A stretch of 58,120 nt of DNA from Aquitalea palustris (lineage in GTDB: Bacteria > Pseudomonadota > Gammaproteobacteria > Burkholderiales > Chromobacteriaceae), in NCBI RefSeq assembly GCF_003693445.1, contig NZ_RFAR01000013.1, positions 1-58,120 on the forward strand, in the 5' to 3' direction. Shown here in pieces: positions 1-9,391 of this stretch. The notes beneath the pieces are model-generated. The model had not been told where the DNA came from and ran no database searches. It was given only the letters and a program-made list of their open reading frames with translations. The position numbers were made by a program, and so were the translations under genes. Each line of letters starts with the position of its first letter. Within the stretch, counting starts at the first letter, position 1.

Positions 1-1
1 C

Positions 2-46
2 AAGGTCTATGATGCAGCCCACCCGCGCGCCAAAAAGAAAGACTGA
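2..46 (+). CDS. 3' end of an unidentified gene (partial)
   Basis: Only the last 14 codons and a TGA stop are inside the window. The visible tail reads KVYDAAHPRAKKKD, a basic C-terminus. It is taken as coding because a good intrinsic terminator follows 23 bases later. The product cannot be recognised from so little sequence. Confidence 0.5.
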   Translation, partial: KVYDAAHPRAKKKD

Positions 47-69
47 ACACCCTTGCGATATGGATAAAG

Positions 70-100
70 AAAAAGCTCCGTCACCCGGAGCTTTTTCTTT
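70..100. terminator. Bidirectional intrinsic terminator
   Basis: An 11-bp inverted repeat, AAAAAGCTCCG and CGGAGCTTTTT, encloses a 5-base loop and has T-rich flanks on both strands. It lies between the upstream plus-strand gene tail and the 3' end of pepD on the minus strand, so it can end both convergent transcripts. Confidence 0.85.
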
Positions 101-113
101 GCAGCACTACGGC

Positions 114-1571
114 TCAGCGACGTTCGGGCATCGCCGCCAGCACCGCCTTGAGCAATTGCCAGGCCTTGCCCACCGACTCCACCTCGACCCGCTCGCCCGG
201 CGCATGCGCACCACGGATGGTCGGACCGAAGGAAACCATGTCCATGTCAGGATACTTGGAGCCGATAATGCCACACTCCAACCCGGCATGAATCACCTGC
301 ACGCCGGACTTGGCAGCAAACTCTCGCTCATATACCTGCTGAAACAACGCCAGCAACGGCGACTGCGGATTGGGCGCCCAGCCCGGATAGCCGCCTTCCA
401 TCTCAACAGCAAAGCCGGCCAGCCCAAACAGGCTTTCCACTTCGCGCGCCAGCATCCAGGTACCGGAATCCAGTAGCGAACGCACCATCAGGTTGGCAAA
501 TACCTTGCCCCCCTCCACCCGCACCACGCCCAGATTATTCGAGGTTTCCACCACGCCACTCACCCGCTGGCTCATGCGCTTCACCCCGTGCGGGGCAGCA
601 TGCAGCGCAGCCAGAATGGCTTGCTGATCCTCGATGGCGAGCACCTGGCTAGCCGAGGCTGCAGCCAACTCCAAGGTGACGCCCTCGTCCACACCGGCCA
701 GTTCGAAACGCAACAAGGACTGGAAGGCATCCAGTCGGGCAGCGACGTTGGCGGCATCCTGCTGCGGATAAGCCACGACAGCCTGCGCCTCACGGGCCAG
801 TGCATTACGGGCGGTACCGCCACTGAAACTGATCAGGCGCAAATCGCTATCGGCCTGCAGTTCGCGCAACAGACGCACCAGAATCTTGTTGGCATTACCA
901 CGTCCCAGATGAATGTCAGCACCAGAATGACCACCCTTCAGGCCACGCACCGACAGCGCGCTCACTGCGTAAGCGGCAGGCAGCTCGGTAGTCTGATAAT
1001 CGCGGGTAACATTGACATCGACACCGCCGGCGCAGCCCATATAGAACTCACCCCACTCCTCGGTATCAATATTGATCATCATGCTGCCTTGCAGCAGGCC
1101 AGCTTCCAGGCCAAGCGCCCCGCCCATGCCGGCCTCTTCATCCAGTGTCATCAACACTTCAACCGGGCCATGCGGAATATCCTCACTAGCCAACACGGCC
1201 AGCCCCATGGCGACGCCGATGCCATTATCCGCGCCTAGCGTGGTATTTTCCGCCACCAGCCAGCCATCCCGCAGCACGGGACGCACCGGATCCTTGAAAA
1301 AATCGTGTTCGGTACCGGCATTGGCCTGGCACACCATGTCCAGATGCCCCTGCAGCACCACGCCCACCCGGTTCTCGTAACCCGGGGTAGCCGGCTTGCG
1401 CACAATCAGATTGCCTGCCCCATCCACAACGGTCTGCAGGCCACGCAGCTCAGCCCAACCCTTGAGATAGTCACGCAGTTGCTGTTCATGCTTGGAGGGA
1501 CGGGGAATCTCGCACAGCGTCTGAAAATGCTCCCAGACCGCCTGTGGCTGGAGTTCGGCGATATTGACCAC
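114..1571 (-). CDS. pepD: Aminoacyl-histidine dipeptidase (peptidase D, M20 family)
   Basis: This cytosolic zinc dipeptidase cleaves Xaa-His and a range of other dipeptides. The 485-residue product follows E. coli PepD closely along its length. The metal-site motifs are all present: QGHLDMV near residue 76, TLGADNGIG, the DEEAG glutamate pair, NIDTEE and HAGLECG near the C-terminus. The frame is open to an ATG at 1670, but the match to PepD begins at the GTG at 1571, which has AAAGGA six bases upstream, so that start is preferred. The gene stands alone, convergent with the gene at the window edge. Confidence 0.93.
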   Translation of the reverse strand: MVNIAELQPQAVWEHFQTLCEIPRPSKHEQQLRDYLKGWAELRGLQTVVDGAGNLIVRKPATPGYENRVGVVLQGHLDMVCQANAGTEHDFFKDPVRPVLRDGWLVAENTTLGADNGIGVAMGLAVLASEDIPHGPVEVLMTLDEEAGMGGALGLEAGLLQGSMMINIDTEEWGEFYMGCAGGVDVNVTRDYQTTELPAAYAVSALSVRGLKGGHSGADIHLGRGNANKILVRLLRELQADSDLRLISFSGGTARNALAREAQAVVAYPQQDAANVAARLDAFQSLLRFELAGVDEGVTLELAAASASQVLAIEDQQAILAALHAAPHGVKRMSQRVSGVVETSNNLGVVRVEGGKVFANLMVRSLLDSGTWMLAREVESLFGLAGFAVEMEGGYPGWAPNPQSPLLALFQQVYEREFAAKSGVQVIHAGLECGIIGSKYPDMDMVSFGPTIRGAHAPGERVEVESVGKAWQLLKAVLAAMPERR

Positions 1572-1827
1572 AATGTATCCTTTGTCTTGACGTGCTGATG
1601 GGCATATTACGTCGCCATCATCGATGAAACGTGGCAGAGACTGTTGCATACAGCCCTGTTTTGTACACAATCGACTTTATCATGCTAGCGACGCGGGGTC
1701 ATGCTGCAATGCAGCCAGAGCGCGACAAATTAATGTGCTCAGGAGAATGGCAAGCTGGGTACAGGAGCGATCAGCAGCAGAAGGACCATGGCTGCTCGAC
1801 ACAGCAGCCGGAAGGAGTCAAGCATGG

Positions 1828-1852
1828 ACTGCATTCCGGTAAACGGGATGCA
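1828..1852. repeat. Hairpin between pepD and the TenA/PqqC-like gene
   Basis: CTGCATTCCG and CGGGATGCAG form a 10-bp stem with one T-G pair around the loop GTAAA, 20 bases downstream of the minus-strand gene that stops at 1873. There is no T tract, so it is at best a weak terminator or an mRNA-stabilising end. The rest of the gap from 1572 to 1872 holds the pepD leader and no supportable gene. Confidence 0.45.
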
Positions 1853-1872
1853 GCCCATGCCCGGAGGAAGGG

Positions 1873-2658
1873 TCAGACCAGGGCCAGCTGCGGGCGGGCG
1901 CCCAACTGTGGGAGCGGACGCATGTAATGATCCAGCAGCAAGCGCATGAACTGATGGCTCTTGCAAATGGCATTACGCAGCTTGATGATGGTTTCCTGGC
2001 TGGGTTGCAGTCCGACCAGGGTAACGATGATTTCCAGCGCTTCCCACGGGTGGGCATCGTCATACTTGGCATGCAGCTTCAGCCACTTCATTGCCTTGGC
2101 GCGCCCTTCTTCGTCAAACAGATTGGCATAGCGATCTTCCGAGCAGACCCGGGCCGACCACTCACCCGTCGCGCCTTCGATGGCGTAATTGGTAGCCGCC
2201 ATGGCCACTGCCAGTGATTCACGGTCACACACCTGCCAGCACCATTGGCTCAGCGACAGCGTCTCCAGCGCATGCTGGTTGTGCAGCATGGCCTGGATAT
2301 CCACACCTGATTCGGTCGCCCAGTTGACCCAGTGATCAGCATGATTCTGCTCGACCCGAATATTGCGGATCAGGTAGCGCCGCGCCATATCATGCCCTTC
2401 GCCTTGTCCATAGCGGATTTTCAGCAAATTCATCGCCATGTACTGGGGAAACTGATCAATGACCGGCCAGCCGCCGGACAGGAAGGCCTTGTGTATGGAA
2501 TGCTCCAGCCGTGCTTCCTTCATCTGGGTGAACAAATCGTGCTCGACTACCTCGCTTTTAAAGCGATCGCAGTAATGCACCATCTCCTGCGTCCACTCCG
2601 GGTAGCTGGCAACTTCCATCAAGGGACCGGTTCTGACAAATTGATGCTGGTCTTTCAT
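1873..2658 (-). CDS. TenA/PqqC-like (heme-oxygenase-fold) protein
   Basis: This 261-residue all-helical protein resembles the TenA/PqqC/heme-oxygenase-like superfamily. That superfamily includes cofactor-processing enzymes and diiron oxygenases, often annotated as iron-containing redox enzymes. Candidate metal-ligand positions are the EARLEHS segment near residue 45, EQNHADHW near residue 105 and NYAIEGATGEW near residue 160. The ATG at 2658 follows GAGGT at normal spacing. It begins 31 bases after the stop of the GGDEF/EAL gene, so the two are probably cotranscribed. The substrate is unknown; thiaminase or PQQ activity is not implied, because no thi or pqq genes are nearby. Confidence 0.72.
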   Translation of the reverse strand: MKDQHQFVRTGPLMEVASYPEWTQEMVHYCDRFKSEVVEHDLFTQMKEARLEHSIHKAFLSGGWPVIDQFPQYMAMNLLKIRYGQGEGHDMARRYLIRNIRVEQNHADHWVNWATESGVDIQAMLHNQHALETLSLSQWCWQVCDRESLAVAMAATNYAIEGATGEWSARVCSEDRYANLFDEEGRAKAMKWLKLHAKYDDAHPWEALEIIVTLVGLQPSQETIIKLRNAICKSHQFMRLLLDHYMRPLPQLGARPQLALV

Positions 2659-2689
2659 TCTGGACCTCTTTCTCAATTGTGGGCCTGTA

Positions 2690-5137
2690 TCACTCCCCGC
2701 CTGGCAGGTGGTGCAAAACCGACTGCGGCCTGCCATGCAAGGGAGGGATGAAAGGAGCGGGTTCGCCAATGAAATACCCCTGGGCGTAATCCACTCCAAT
2801 TCTTTGCAGCTCCGCCAGGATTTCTGGCGCACTGACGAATTCGGCAATGGTTTTCTTGCCGGTGACATGACCAATATGGTTGATCATCTCCACCATGGCG
2901 CGATCCACCGAGTCGTCCACCATGTCTTTGACAAAGCTGCCATCAATCTTGAGGTAGTCGACCTGCAAATGCTTCAGATAGGCAAATGACGACATGCCCG
3001 CACCAAAATCATCCAATGAGAAGTGGCAGCCCAAACCTTTCAGTTCGCTGATGAAGCGCGTGGCCTGCTGCAGATTGGAAATGGCACTGGTTTCGGTGAT
3101 TTCAAAACAGATCATTGCCGGCGGGATGTCATAGCTGACAAACTGCCGCCGGATGAAATCAAGGAAATTGTCATCACACAGCGTGGCACCTGACAGATTC
3201 ACGGCACAGACATCAATCGACCTATCCCCCAGCGAACGCATGTTCCACAGGGTTTCGAAGGTCTGGCGCACCACGATGCGGTCGATATCCGGCATCAGGC
3301 CGAAGCGCTCGGCCGCAGGAATGAAGGAAGCTGGCAAGATGATGTTGCCATGTTCATCGCGCAGCCGCAGTAGCACCTCGACATGCCGACCGGCACCCTT
3401 GACCACCGGCCGCAACGGCACGATTTCCTGACAGTACAGACAGAAACGCTCTTGCTCCATGGCGGTACGCAGACGCTGTACCCAAGCCATTTCTACCGAA
3501 CGCACCGCCAGCTCGGTGTCTTTCGAACTGTAAAGCTGGATACGATTGCGCCCCTTTTCCTTGGCCATGTAACAAGCGATATCCGCAGCTTGCAGCGCCT
3601 CGGCCAGCGTGGCACCAGCTTCCCCAAGGAAGACCATGCCGATACTGGCACTGATGGAGAAAGGAATGCCTTCCCACTGGAAGCTGGACTGCTGCACGGC
3701 GCGCCGCAAGCGGTCAGCCTTGTCCAGCGCCTCGTCCACCCGGCAATCTTCCAGCAAGACGCCGAACTCGTCGCCACCCAAGCGGGCCAGAACATCGGAC
3801 AGACCCAGCTGCTCCTGCAGCACCCGGCACACCTGGCGCAACAACTCGTCGCCTGCCGCATGGCCATTGGTATCATTGACCAGTTTGAACTGATCCAGAT
3901 CGACAAACAGCAGGGCATGCGATGTTTCCGTCACCATCAGGCGGCTTAGCGCGCGCGTGACCCGCTGTTCGAATTCGCGCCGGTTATACAGGCCGGTGAG
4001 CGCGTCATGCGCAGCCTGCCAGGACAAATGATTGATGTATTGCTGCTCGATCGATTTGTCGTGCAAGGCCAACACCAGCCCGTCCACCTGCCCCAGCGAG
4101 TTGTGGATAGGTGCAACCACCAGTGAAATCATGTGACTGCTACCATCCAGCCCTTGCAGGCGCAGGCTAGGGTAAGTTTGCTTGTTTTCACACTTTGCCC
4201 GCAGCTGACTGGTGGTAATCAGGTCCATGCTGCTGCCGGAGAGGTCGATCATCGAGAACACGTCTTCGAAATAACGACCGATAGCCCCTTTGCCCGCGCC
4301 GCCGACCAGATGAAGTGCCACGGCGTTGAGGTAGCGCAGCTTGCCGGAGAGATCAATGGTGACCACGGCATCGCCAATCGAATTAAGCGTGGTTTCCGCC
4401 CTTTCCTTTTCCGCATGCAACTCGGCCTCAAAGCGGGCGGACTGGCGTAGCAAAACCTGCACCTGCCGTACCGTCAGCAGCAACAAACCGGCCCCTGCCA
4501 GCAGGTTGATCGACCACAGCAGGCTAGTGGCAAAGCGGGAACTCTCACCCAGCACTTCAGAGAAGGATCGTGCTGGTGCCTTCAGCTCTTCATTGATGTC
4601 CGCAATACGGCGACTGAGCACCATCAGCTCATCTTCACCGATATAGCTGCGGGTAAATCCGTCATGCAGCCTCTCGGCGATACCGGAAATTTCGACAATG
4701 TAGCTGTCACCGATTTCCCAATAATGAATGGCCTGACTCAGATAGCTGACATGGCGAAACCACAGGAAAGCATTGATGACATTGGCGATATCGTCAGGAT
4801 GGTTGCCGCCTTGCAGCAGCCCCGCTCTGGCCTGTTGCAGATCGGGCTGCGGACGATCCAGCGCCAGCCGTGCCTGGCGATCCCCCAACTGGATGGCAAT
4901 GGCCGCCTTGTAGGCCTGAAAATCCTGCTCCGAACGGCTGCCGGCATAACGCGTCAGATAGTAGATGGCATCTTTTTGCGCCTTCGACCACAGACCTTCC
5001 CCGCCTACATAGGCACGGATGGTGGACAAGGCATTGAAGCTGAAGGCACTGATCAGCAACAAGGCGCCCACAATAGCGACAAAGGGCCAGACTACCCGTA
5101 TCAGCCTGCGGCTGCCGTACGCACTCATTGCAGACAT
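2690..5137 (-). CDS. Membrane sensor with PAS, GGDEF and EAL domains
   Basis: This is a cyclic-di-GMP turnover protein of about 815 residues. One TM segment lies near the N-terminus (VVWPFVAIVGALLLISAF). A roughly 170-residue periplasmic sensor follows, then a second TM segment (LLWSINLLAGAGLLLLTV), a PAS domain and a GGDEF domain with an intact RLGGDEFG site. The C-terminal EAL domain carries EVLLRL in place of EALLRW but keeps EITET, DDFGAG and the DYLKIDGSF lysine region. Phosphodiesterase activity is therefore plausible, though the EVL change is notable. The frame opens at 5182. The ATG at 5137 is preferred because a G-rich AAGCGGGGGG precedes it, but the start is uncertain. Confidence 0.88.
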   Translation of the reverse strand: MSAMSAYGSRRLIRVVWPFVAIVGALLLISAFSFNALSTIRAYVGGEGLWSKAQKDAIYYLTRYAGSRSEQDFQAYKAAIAIQLGDRQARLALDRPQPDLQQARAGLLQGGNHPDDIANVINAFLWFRHVSYLSQAIHYWEIGDSYIVEISGIAERLHDGFTRSYIGEDELMVLSRRIADINEELKAPARSFSEVLGESSRFATSLLWSINLLAGAGLLLLTVRQVQVLLRQSARFEAELHAEKERAETTLNSIGDAVVTIDLSGKLRYLNAVALHLVGGAGKGAIGRYFEDVFSMIDLSGSSMDLITTSQLRAKCENKQTYPSLRLQGLDGSSHMISLVVAPIHNSLGQVDGLVLALHDKSIEQQYINHLSWQAAHDALTGLYNRREFEQRVTRALSRLMVTETSHALLFVDLDQFKLVNDTNGHAAGDELLRQVCRVLQEQLGLSDVLARLGGDEFGVLLEDCRVDEALDKADRLRRAVQQSSFQWEGIPFSISASIGMVFLGEAGATLAEALQAADIACYMAKEKGRNRIQLYSSKDTELAVRSVEMAWVQRLRTAMEQERFCLYCQEIVPLRPVVKGAGRHVEVLLRLRDEHGNIILPASFIPAAERFGLMPDIDRIVVRQTFETLWNMRSLGDRSIDVCAVNLSGATLCDDNFLDFIRRQFVSYDIPPAMICFEITETSAISNLQQATRFISELKGLGCHFSLDDFGAGMSSFAYLKHLQVDYLKIDGSFVKDMVDDSVDRAMVEMINHIGHVTGKKTIAEFVSAPEILAELQRIGVDYAQGYFIGEPAPFIPPLHGRPQSVLHHLPGGE

Positions 5138-5182
5138 TGCCCCCCGCTTACTGCATTGCTCATTTATGGAATTATCATCCAC

Positions 5183-5487
5183 ACCGGGTCATTTTTACCA
5201 CAGATAGCATGCCAAGGCATGCCGTCGCTGTCAGCTGATGCGGCCAACCACCACCCATCGCCATCAATACCCATGGCAAACAAACAGATGCTCGCGACAC
5301 CGTGCAGACAAACCGCCCGGCATACGTCATGGTGCTTATCGATTATTCCTGATATTTATTACTAATATTTAAATGTCAATTAAACAAACTGTCAATATCA
5401 GGCAGTTTGCAAATGGCATAGCCATCTAATAGGTATAGCCCGATTTGGCACAAGTATTTGTAACAAATACACTTTTCCCATGCACAA
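5183..5487. other. Intergenic region upstream of the GGDEF/EAL gene
   Basis: About 300 bases carry no supportable gene. The part from 5330 to 5480 is strongly AT-rich against its surroundings and most likely holds the minus-strand promoter of the GGDEF/EAL gene. A small hairpin made by GCATGCC and GGCATGC lies at about 5208-5223. No specific promoter hexamers could be chosen with confidence. Confidence 0.4.
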
Positions 5488-5513
5488 TGAAAAAAGCTGC
5501 CGAAGCAGCTTTC
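5487..5513 (-). terminator. Intrinsic terminator of the ABC transporter gene
   Basis: Read on the minus strand, AAAGCTGC and GCAGCTTT close over the stable TTCG tetraloop and run into a T tract. It sits 28 bases beyond the stop of the transporter gene. Confidence 0.85.
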
Positions 5514-5540
5514 CACGTCACAACAGGTCATGCACAGTTT

Positions 5541-7334
5541 CTAAGAAGCCAGCTCACCAGCCTGCTGTTCCTGTTGCAGGTGCCACATTTCTGCATAACG
5601 CCCGCCATGTTCGATCAGCTCACGGTGGGTACCGCGTTCCAGCACCCGGCCATCTTCCATCACGATGATCTGGTCGGCATCGACGATGGTGGACAAGCGG
5701 TGGGCGATGATCAGGGTGGTGCGATTGGCCGAGATGGCCGCCAGTTCTTGCTGGATAGCTTTCTCGGTACGCGAATCCAGTGCGCTGGTCGCCTCGTCAA
5801 AGATCAGGATGGGCGGGTTTTTCAGGATGGTGCGGGCAATGGCCACCCGCTGTTTTTCGCCGCCGGACAGCTTGAGCCCGCGCTCGCCCACCTGGGTGTC
5901 GTAACCATCAGGCAGGCTCAGCACGAAGTCGTGAATATGTGCCGAACGCGCCGCTTCCATCACTTCTTCGCGGCTGGCATCGGGCCGGCCATAAGCAATG
6001 TTGTAATAGATGCTGTCATTAAACAGCACGGTATCCTGCGGCACAATGCCGATATGGCTGCGCAGGCTATCCTGTCGCAGCTGACGGATATCCGTGCCAT
6101 TGATGCTGATGCTGCCACGACCCACATCATAAAAACGGAATAACAAGCGGGAAAGAGTGGATTTGCCGGCACCGCTGGCACCCACCACCGCCAGCGAGCT
6201 GCCTGCCGGAATCTCGAAATTCAGGCCATGCAGAATGGTGCGCTTGCTGTCATAGCCAAACTCCACGCCAGCAAAACGGATGCTGGCCTGTCGCGTGTCC
6301 AGCTGCTGCGCAGCGGGTGCGTCATCCACTTCCTGATTGGTGGACAGCAGACCGAACATGCGTTCGATATCTGCCAATGAATGCTTGATCTCGCGATAGA
6401 CAAAGCCCAGGAAATTCAGCGGCGCATACAGCTGGGTGATGAAGGTGGCCACCAGCACCACATCGCCAACCGTCATGCTGTGATTTACCACGCCACGCGC
6501 CGCCAGCACCATGATCAGGGTAACACCGCTGGCAATGATGATGCCCTGGCCGGCATTGAGCATGGACAGCGATACCTGGTTCTTGATGGCAGAGGCCTCC
6601 CAGGCTGCCAGATTGCGGTCATAGCGCGCCTCTTCATAGCCTTCGTTATTGAAGTACTTGACGGTTTCGTAATTGATCAGCGCATCGATGGCCTTGGCAT
6701 TGGCCTTGGAATCCAGATCATTCATGCTGCGGCGGAACACCGTGCGCCACTCGGTCACCAGCAGGGTAAACACAATATAGATGGCAATGGTGGCCAGTGT
6801 TACCGCAGCAAACTCCCAGGCATAGCGGCGGAACAGAATGGCCGACACCATGCCGATTTCTAACAGTGTGGGCAGAATGTTGAACACGGTGAAATTGAGC
6901 AGGAAACCAATACCCTTGGTCCCGCGCTCGATGTCACGGCTCATGCCACCGGTCTGCCGCTCCAGATGAAAACGCAGCGACAGGCGAAACAGGTGCTGGA
7001 ATACACTGCGTGCCACACTGCGCACCGCGCCCTGGATGACCCGGGCAAATACCGCATCACGCAGCTCTCCCAGCACACTGGAAGTGAGCCTGGCCAGGCC
7101 ATAGCCCACCAGTGCCATCACCGGTACCGCTAGCAGGGTGGCCGGTACGGAGAGTTGATCGACAATGTCCTTGAGATAGAGCGGCACCGTGACTGCCGCC
7201 ACCTTGGCCAGGATCATGCAGGCCAGCGCCAGCACTACCCGGCCCTTGAAAGCCCACAGATAAGGCAGCAGCGTCTTGAGGGTTTGCCAATCGTTGCGGT
7301 TGCCGGGAGCCGGACCACTATGGGTGAAGCGCAT
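5541..7334 (-). CDS. Atm1-type ABC exporter (fused permease and ATPase)
   Basis: This 597-residue half-transporter should form an inner-membrane homodimer. Six TM helices occupy residues 25-320 and the nucleotide-binding domain 345-590. Walker A (GASGAGKST), the signature LSGGEKQR, Walker B (LIFDEATSALD) and the H-loop (IIAHRLST) are intact. The N-terminal WQTLKTLLPYLW block and the NYETVKYFNNE segment are typical of the Atm1/HMT1 group. Known members export glutathione conjugates, glutathione-metal complexes or a sulfur compound for Fe-S assembly. Whether this one serves heavy-metal relief or Fe-S homeostasis cannot be told from sequence. It may share a transcript with apaG, whose stop is 100 bases upstream. 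Confidence 0.9.
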   Translation of the reverse strand: MRFTHSGPAPGNRNDWQTLKTLLPYLWAFKGRVVLALACMILAKVAAVTVPLYLKDIVDQLSVPATLLAVPVMALVGYGLARLTSSVLGELRDAVFARVIQGAVRSVARSVFQHLFRLSLRFHLERQTGGMSRDIERGTKGIGFLLNFTVFNILPTLLEIGMVSAILFRRYAWEFAAVTLATIAIYIVFTLLVTEWRTVFRRSMNDLDSKANAKAIDALINYETVKYFNNEGYEEARYDRNLAAWEASAIKNQVSLSMLNAGQGIIIASGVTLIMVLAARGVVNHSMTVGDVVLVATFITQLYAPLNFLGFVYREIKHSLADIERMFGLLSTNQEVDDAPAAQQLDTRQASIRFAGVEFGYDSKRTILHGLNFEIPAGSSLAVVGASGAGKSTLSRLLFRFYDVGRGSISINGTDIRQLRQDSLRSHIGIVPQDTVLFNDSIYYNIAYGRPDASREEVMEAARSAHIHDFVLSLPDGYDTQVGERGLKLSGGEKQRVAIARTILKNPPILIFDEATSALDSRTEKAIQQELAAISANRTTLIIAHRLSTIVDADQIIVMEDGRVLERGTHRELIEHGGRYAEMWHLQQEQQAGELAS

Positions 7335-7434
7335 GGAAACTACCTGTCGGAATGCCGGCCAGAGCCGGCACGAAAAATGAGCAAAGCCGCCGACCGGCGG
7401 CTGCGAAATGTATCCGAGCCAATCACGGAAGGCA

Positions 7435-7815
7435 TCAGTGCAGCACGCGCGGCGCCACCAGCGTCATTTCGGGAATGGTGACATCGAACCGCTTGCCGTC
7501 GTCGGCCAGCATCTGGTAGCTGCCCCGCATGGAGCCATACGGTGTCTTCAGGTGGGTGGCACTGCTGTATTCGAAGGACTGGCCCGGCTCCAGCCGTGGC
7601 TGCTCGCCCACCACGCCCATGCCACGCACTTCCTGCTCCTGATTATTGGCATCGACAATAATCCAGTGGCGGCTGACCAACTGGGCGGGTTCGCTGCCGG
7701 TATTGGTCAGGCGGATGCGATAAGCAAACACGTAAACATCGGTCGCCACATTGGACTGTTCGGCGATGTAATGCGGTTCGGCCTCCACCTCTATCTGGTA
7801 GCTTTTATCTGGCAT
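7435..7815 (-). CDS. apaG: ApaG family protein
   Basis: This 126-residue protein has the single ApaG beta-sandwich domain (FYRIRLTN-like core here FAYRIRLTNTG, then SRHWIIVDANN, GVVGEQP, PYGSMRGSYQM). The length is normal for the family. ApaG mutants in Salmonella were linked to Co2+ resistance and Mg2+ efflux, but the biochemical role is still unclear. The start ATG at 7815 follows AAGGAAA. The gene is divergent from rpe, with about 105 bases between the starts. Confidence 0.92.
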   Translation of the reverse strand: MPDKSYQIEVEAEPHYIAEQSNVATDVYVFAYRIRLTNTGSEPAQLVSRHWIIVDANNQEQEVRGMGVVGEQPRLEPGQSFEYSSATHLKTPYGSMRGSYQMLADDGKRFDVTIPEMTLVAPRVLH

Positions 7816-7920
7816 GGTGTTTTCCTTGTGCTGTTGTACTGCATTTTATCCCGCCTTTGGCCTTGGGCGCGGTAGAATAAACGCCATTTCATGACCCCAT
7901 CCGTGTTTGCAAGGTAGACC

Positions 7921-8601
7921 ATGCGCGACTTCCGTATTGCCCCCAGCCTCCTTTCCGCCGATTTCGCCTGTCTGGGCCAGGAGGTGCGCGATGTCATCGC
8001 CGCCGGAGCCGACATCATTCACTTCGATGTCATGGACAATCACTATGTGCCGAACCTGACGGTTGGCCCTCTGGTATGTGAAGCCATCCGCCCGCATACA
8101 CAAGCCCCCATCGACGTGCACCTGATGGTGAAGCCGGTGGACAGCCTGGTGCCGATGTTTGCCAAGGCCGGCGCCGACATCATCACCTTCCACCCGGAAG
8201 CGTCCGAACATATCGACCGCACCCTGGGCCTGATCAAGGAATCCGGTTGCAAGGCTGGCCTGGTATTCAATCCGGGCACTTCGCTGTCCTACCTTGATCA
8301 TGTCATGGACAAGATCGACATGGTGCTGATCATGTCGGTGAATCCGGGCTTTGGCGGCCAATCCTTCATTCCGCATGCGCTGGAAAAAGTGCGCGCCGCA
8401 CGCCAGCGCATCGATGAGTATACCGCCAAGCATGGCGGCGAGATCTGGCTGGAAGTAGACGGCGGCATCAAGGTCGACAATATCGCCGCCGTCGCGGCTG
8501 CCGGGGCCGACACCTTTGTCGCCGGCTCGGCCATTTACGGCCAGCCTGACTATCAGGCGGTCATTGCCGCCATGCGTGCCGAACTGGCCAAGGTAGCCTG
8601 A
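7921..8601 (+). CDS. rpe: Ribulose-phosphate 3-epimerase
   Basis: This enzyme interconverts ribulose 5-phosphate and xylulose 5-phosphate in the pentose phosphate pathway. The 226-residue TIM barrel shows the metal and catalytic motifs [27 protein letters not shown] and EVDGGIK. The start ATG follows AAGGTAG at good spacing. The stop overlaps the ATG of the next gene by one base, and gph follows shortly after, so rpe, the SDR gene and gph look like one transcript. The rpe-gph pairing is common in proteobacteria. Confidence 0.96.
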   Translation: MRDFRIAPSLLSADFACLGQEVRDVIAAGADIIHFDVMDNHYVPNLTVGPLVCEAIRPHTQAPIDVHLMVKPVDSLVPMFAKAGADIITFHPEASEHIDRTLGLIKESGCKAGLVFNPGTSLSYLDHVMDKIDMVLIMSVNPGFGGQSFIPHALEKVRAARQRIDEYTAKHGGEIWLEVDGGIKVDNIAAVAAAGADTFVAGSAIYGQPDYQAVIAAMRAELAKVA

Positions 8602-9371
8602 TGCAAGCGGCCTTCGTCACCGGTGCCTCGCGCGGGCTCGGCCTGGCACTGTGTGCCGAGCTCCTGCAGCGCGGCTTTGTGGTGGTGGGGCTGGCCAGAC
8701 AGCATAGCGAGGCGTTTCGCTTGCTGGCTCGGCAATATCCGCAACAGCTGCATTACCTGCGCGCCGACATGGCCGACAGCCCCGCCCTGCACGGCCTGCT
8801 GGCCGAGGCCTTGCAACTGCTGCCCATGCAAGCCGTACGGCAATTGCTGCTGATCAATAATGCCGGCGTAGTCATGCCCATCGCCAGTGCTGGCTTCTAC
8901 CCGACAGCCGAGTTGACGCAGGCCATCGCCATCAATCTGACGGCTCCCATGCTGCTGACCGACGCCTTGCTGCGGCTGAGCGACGAACTGGACTGTCAGC
9001 TACGCATTATGTGCATCTCATCGGGTGCGGCGGTAAAAGCCTACCCCGGCTGGGGCGTCTACGGCAGCAGCAAGGCCGGGCTTGATCACTTCTGCCGCCA
9101 TGTGGCGGAAGAGCAGCAAGCCTGCGCCAACCCGGCGCTGATTGCTGCGGTTTATCCCGGCGTGGTGGATACCGACATGCAGGCGCATATCCGCGACAGC
9201 GACCCGGCCCAGTTCCCCAACAAGGAACGGTTCGATGCCCTCAAACGCGAAGGCGGCCTCAGCACACCACAGCAGGCCGCCCGCCAGCTGGCCGAGCATC
9301 TGCTCAGCGCAGACTTTGGCCATCACCCCGTACTCGACATCCGCCATTTGCCGGATCAAGCCCAGAACTGA
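8601..9371 (+). CDS. Short-chain dehydrogenase/reductase (benzil/sepiapterin reductase-like)
   Basis: This 256-residue Rossmann-fold oxidoreductase should use NADP(H). It carries TGASRGLG at residue 6, LINNAGV near residue 93, a serine in ISSGAA and the YGSSK catalytic pair near residue 155. The SSGAA...GWGVYGSSKAG spacing resembles benzil and sepiapterin reductases rather than fatty-acid reductases. The physiological substrate is unknown. Its ATG overlaps the rpe stop (TGATG), which implies translational coupling in the rpe-gph operon. Confidence 0.85.
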   Translation: MQAAFVTGASRGLGLALCAELLQRGFVVVGLARQHSEAFRLLARQYPQQLHYLRADMADSPALHGLLAEALQLLPMQAVRQLLLINNAGVVMPIASAGFYPTAELTQAIAINLTAPMLLTDALLRLSDELDCQLRIMCISSGAAVKAYPGWGVYGSSKAGLDHFCRHVAEEQQACANPALIAAVYPGVVDTDMQAHIRDSDPAQFPNKERFDALKREGGLSTPQQAARQLAEHLLSADFGHHPVLDIRHLPDQAQN

Positions 9372-9391
9372 CACCCTAGCCCTGACATCGT

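Noticed and set aside
1739-1828. A short hydrophobic minus-strand frame (about 30 codons) between pepD and the TenA/PqqC-like gene
   Set aside because: It looks like a possible small membrane peptide, but there is no ribosome site and no second line of evidence.
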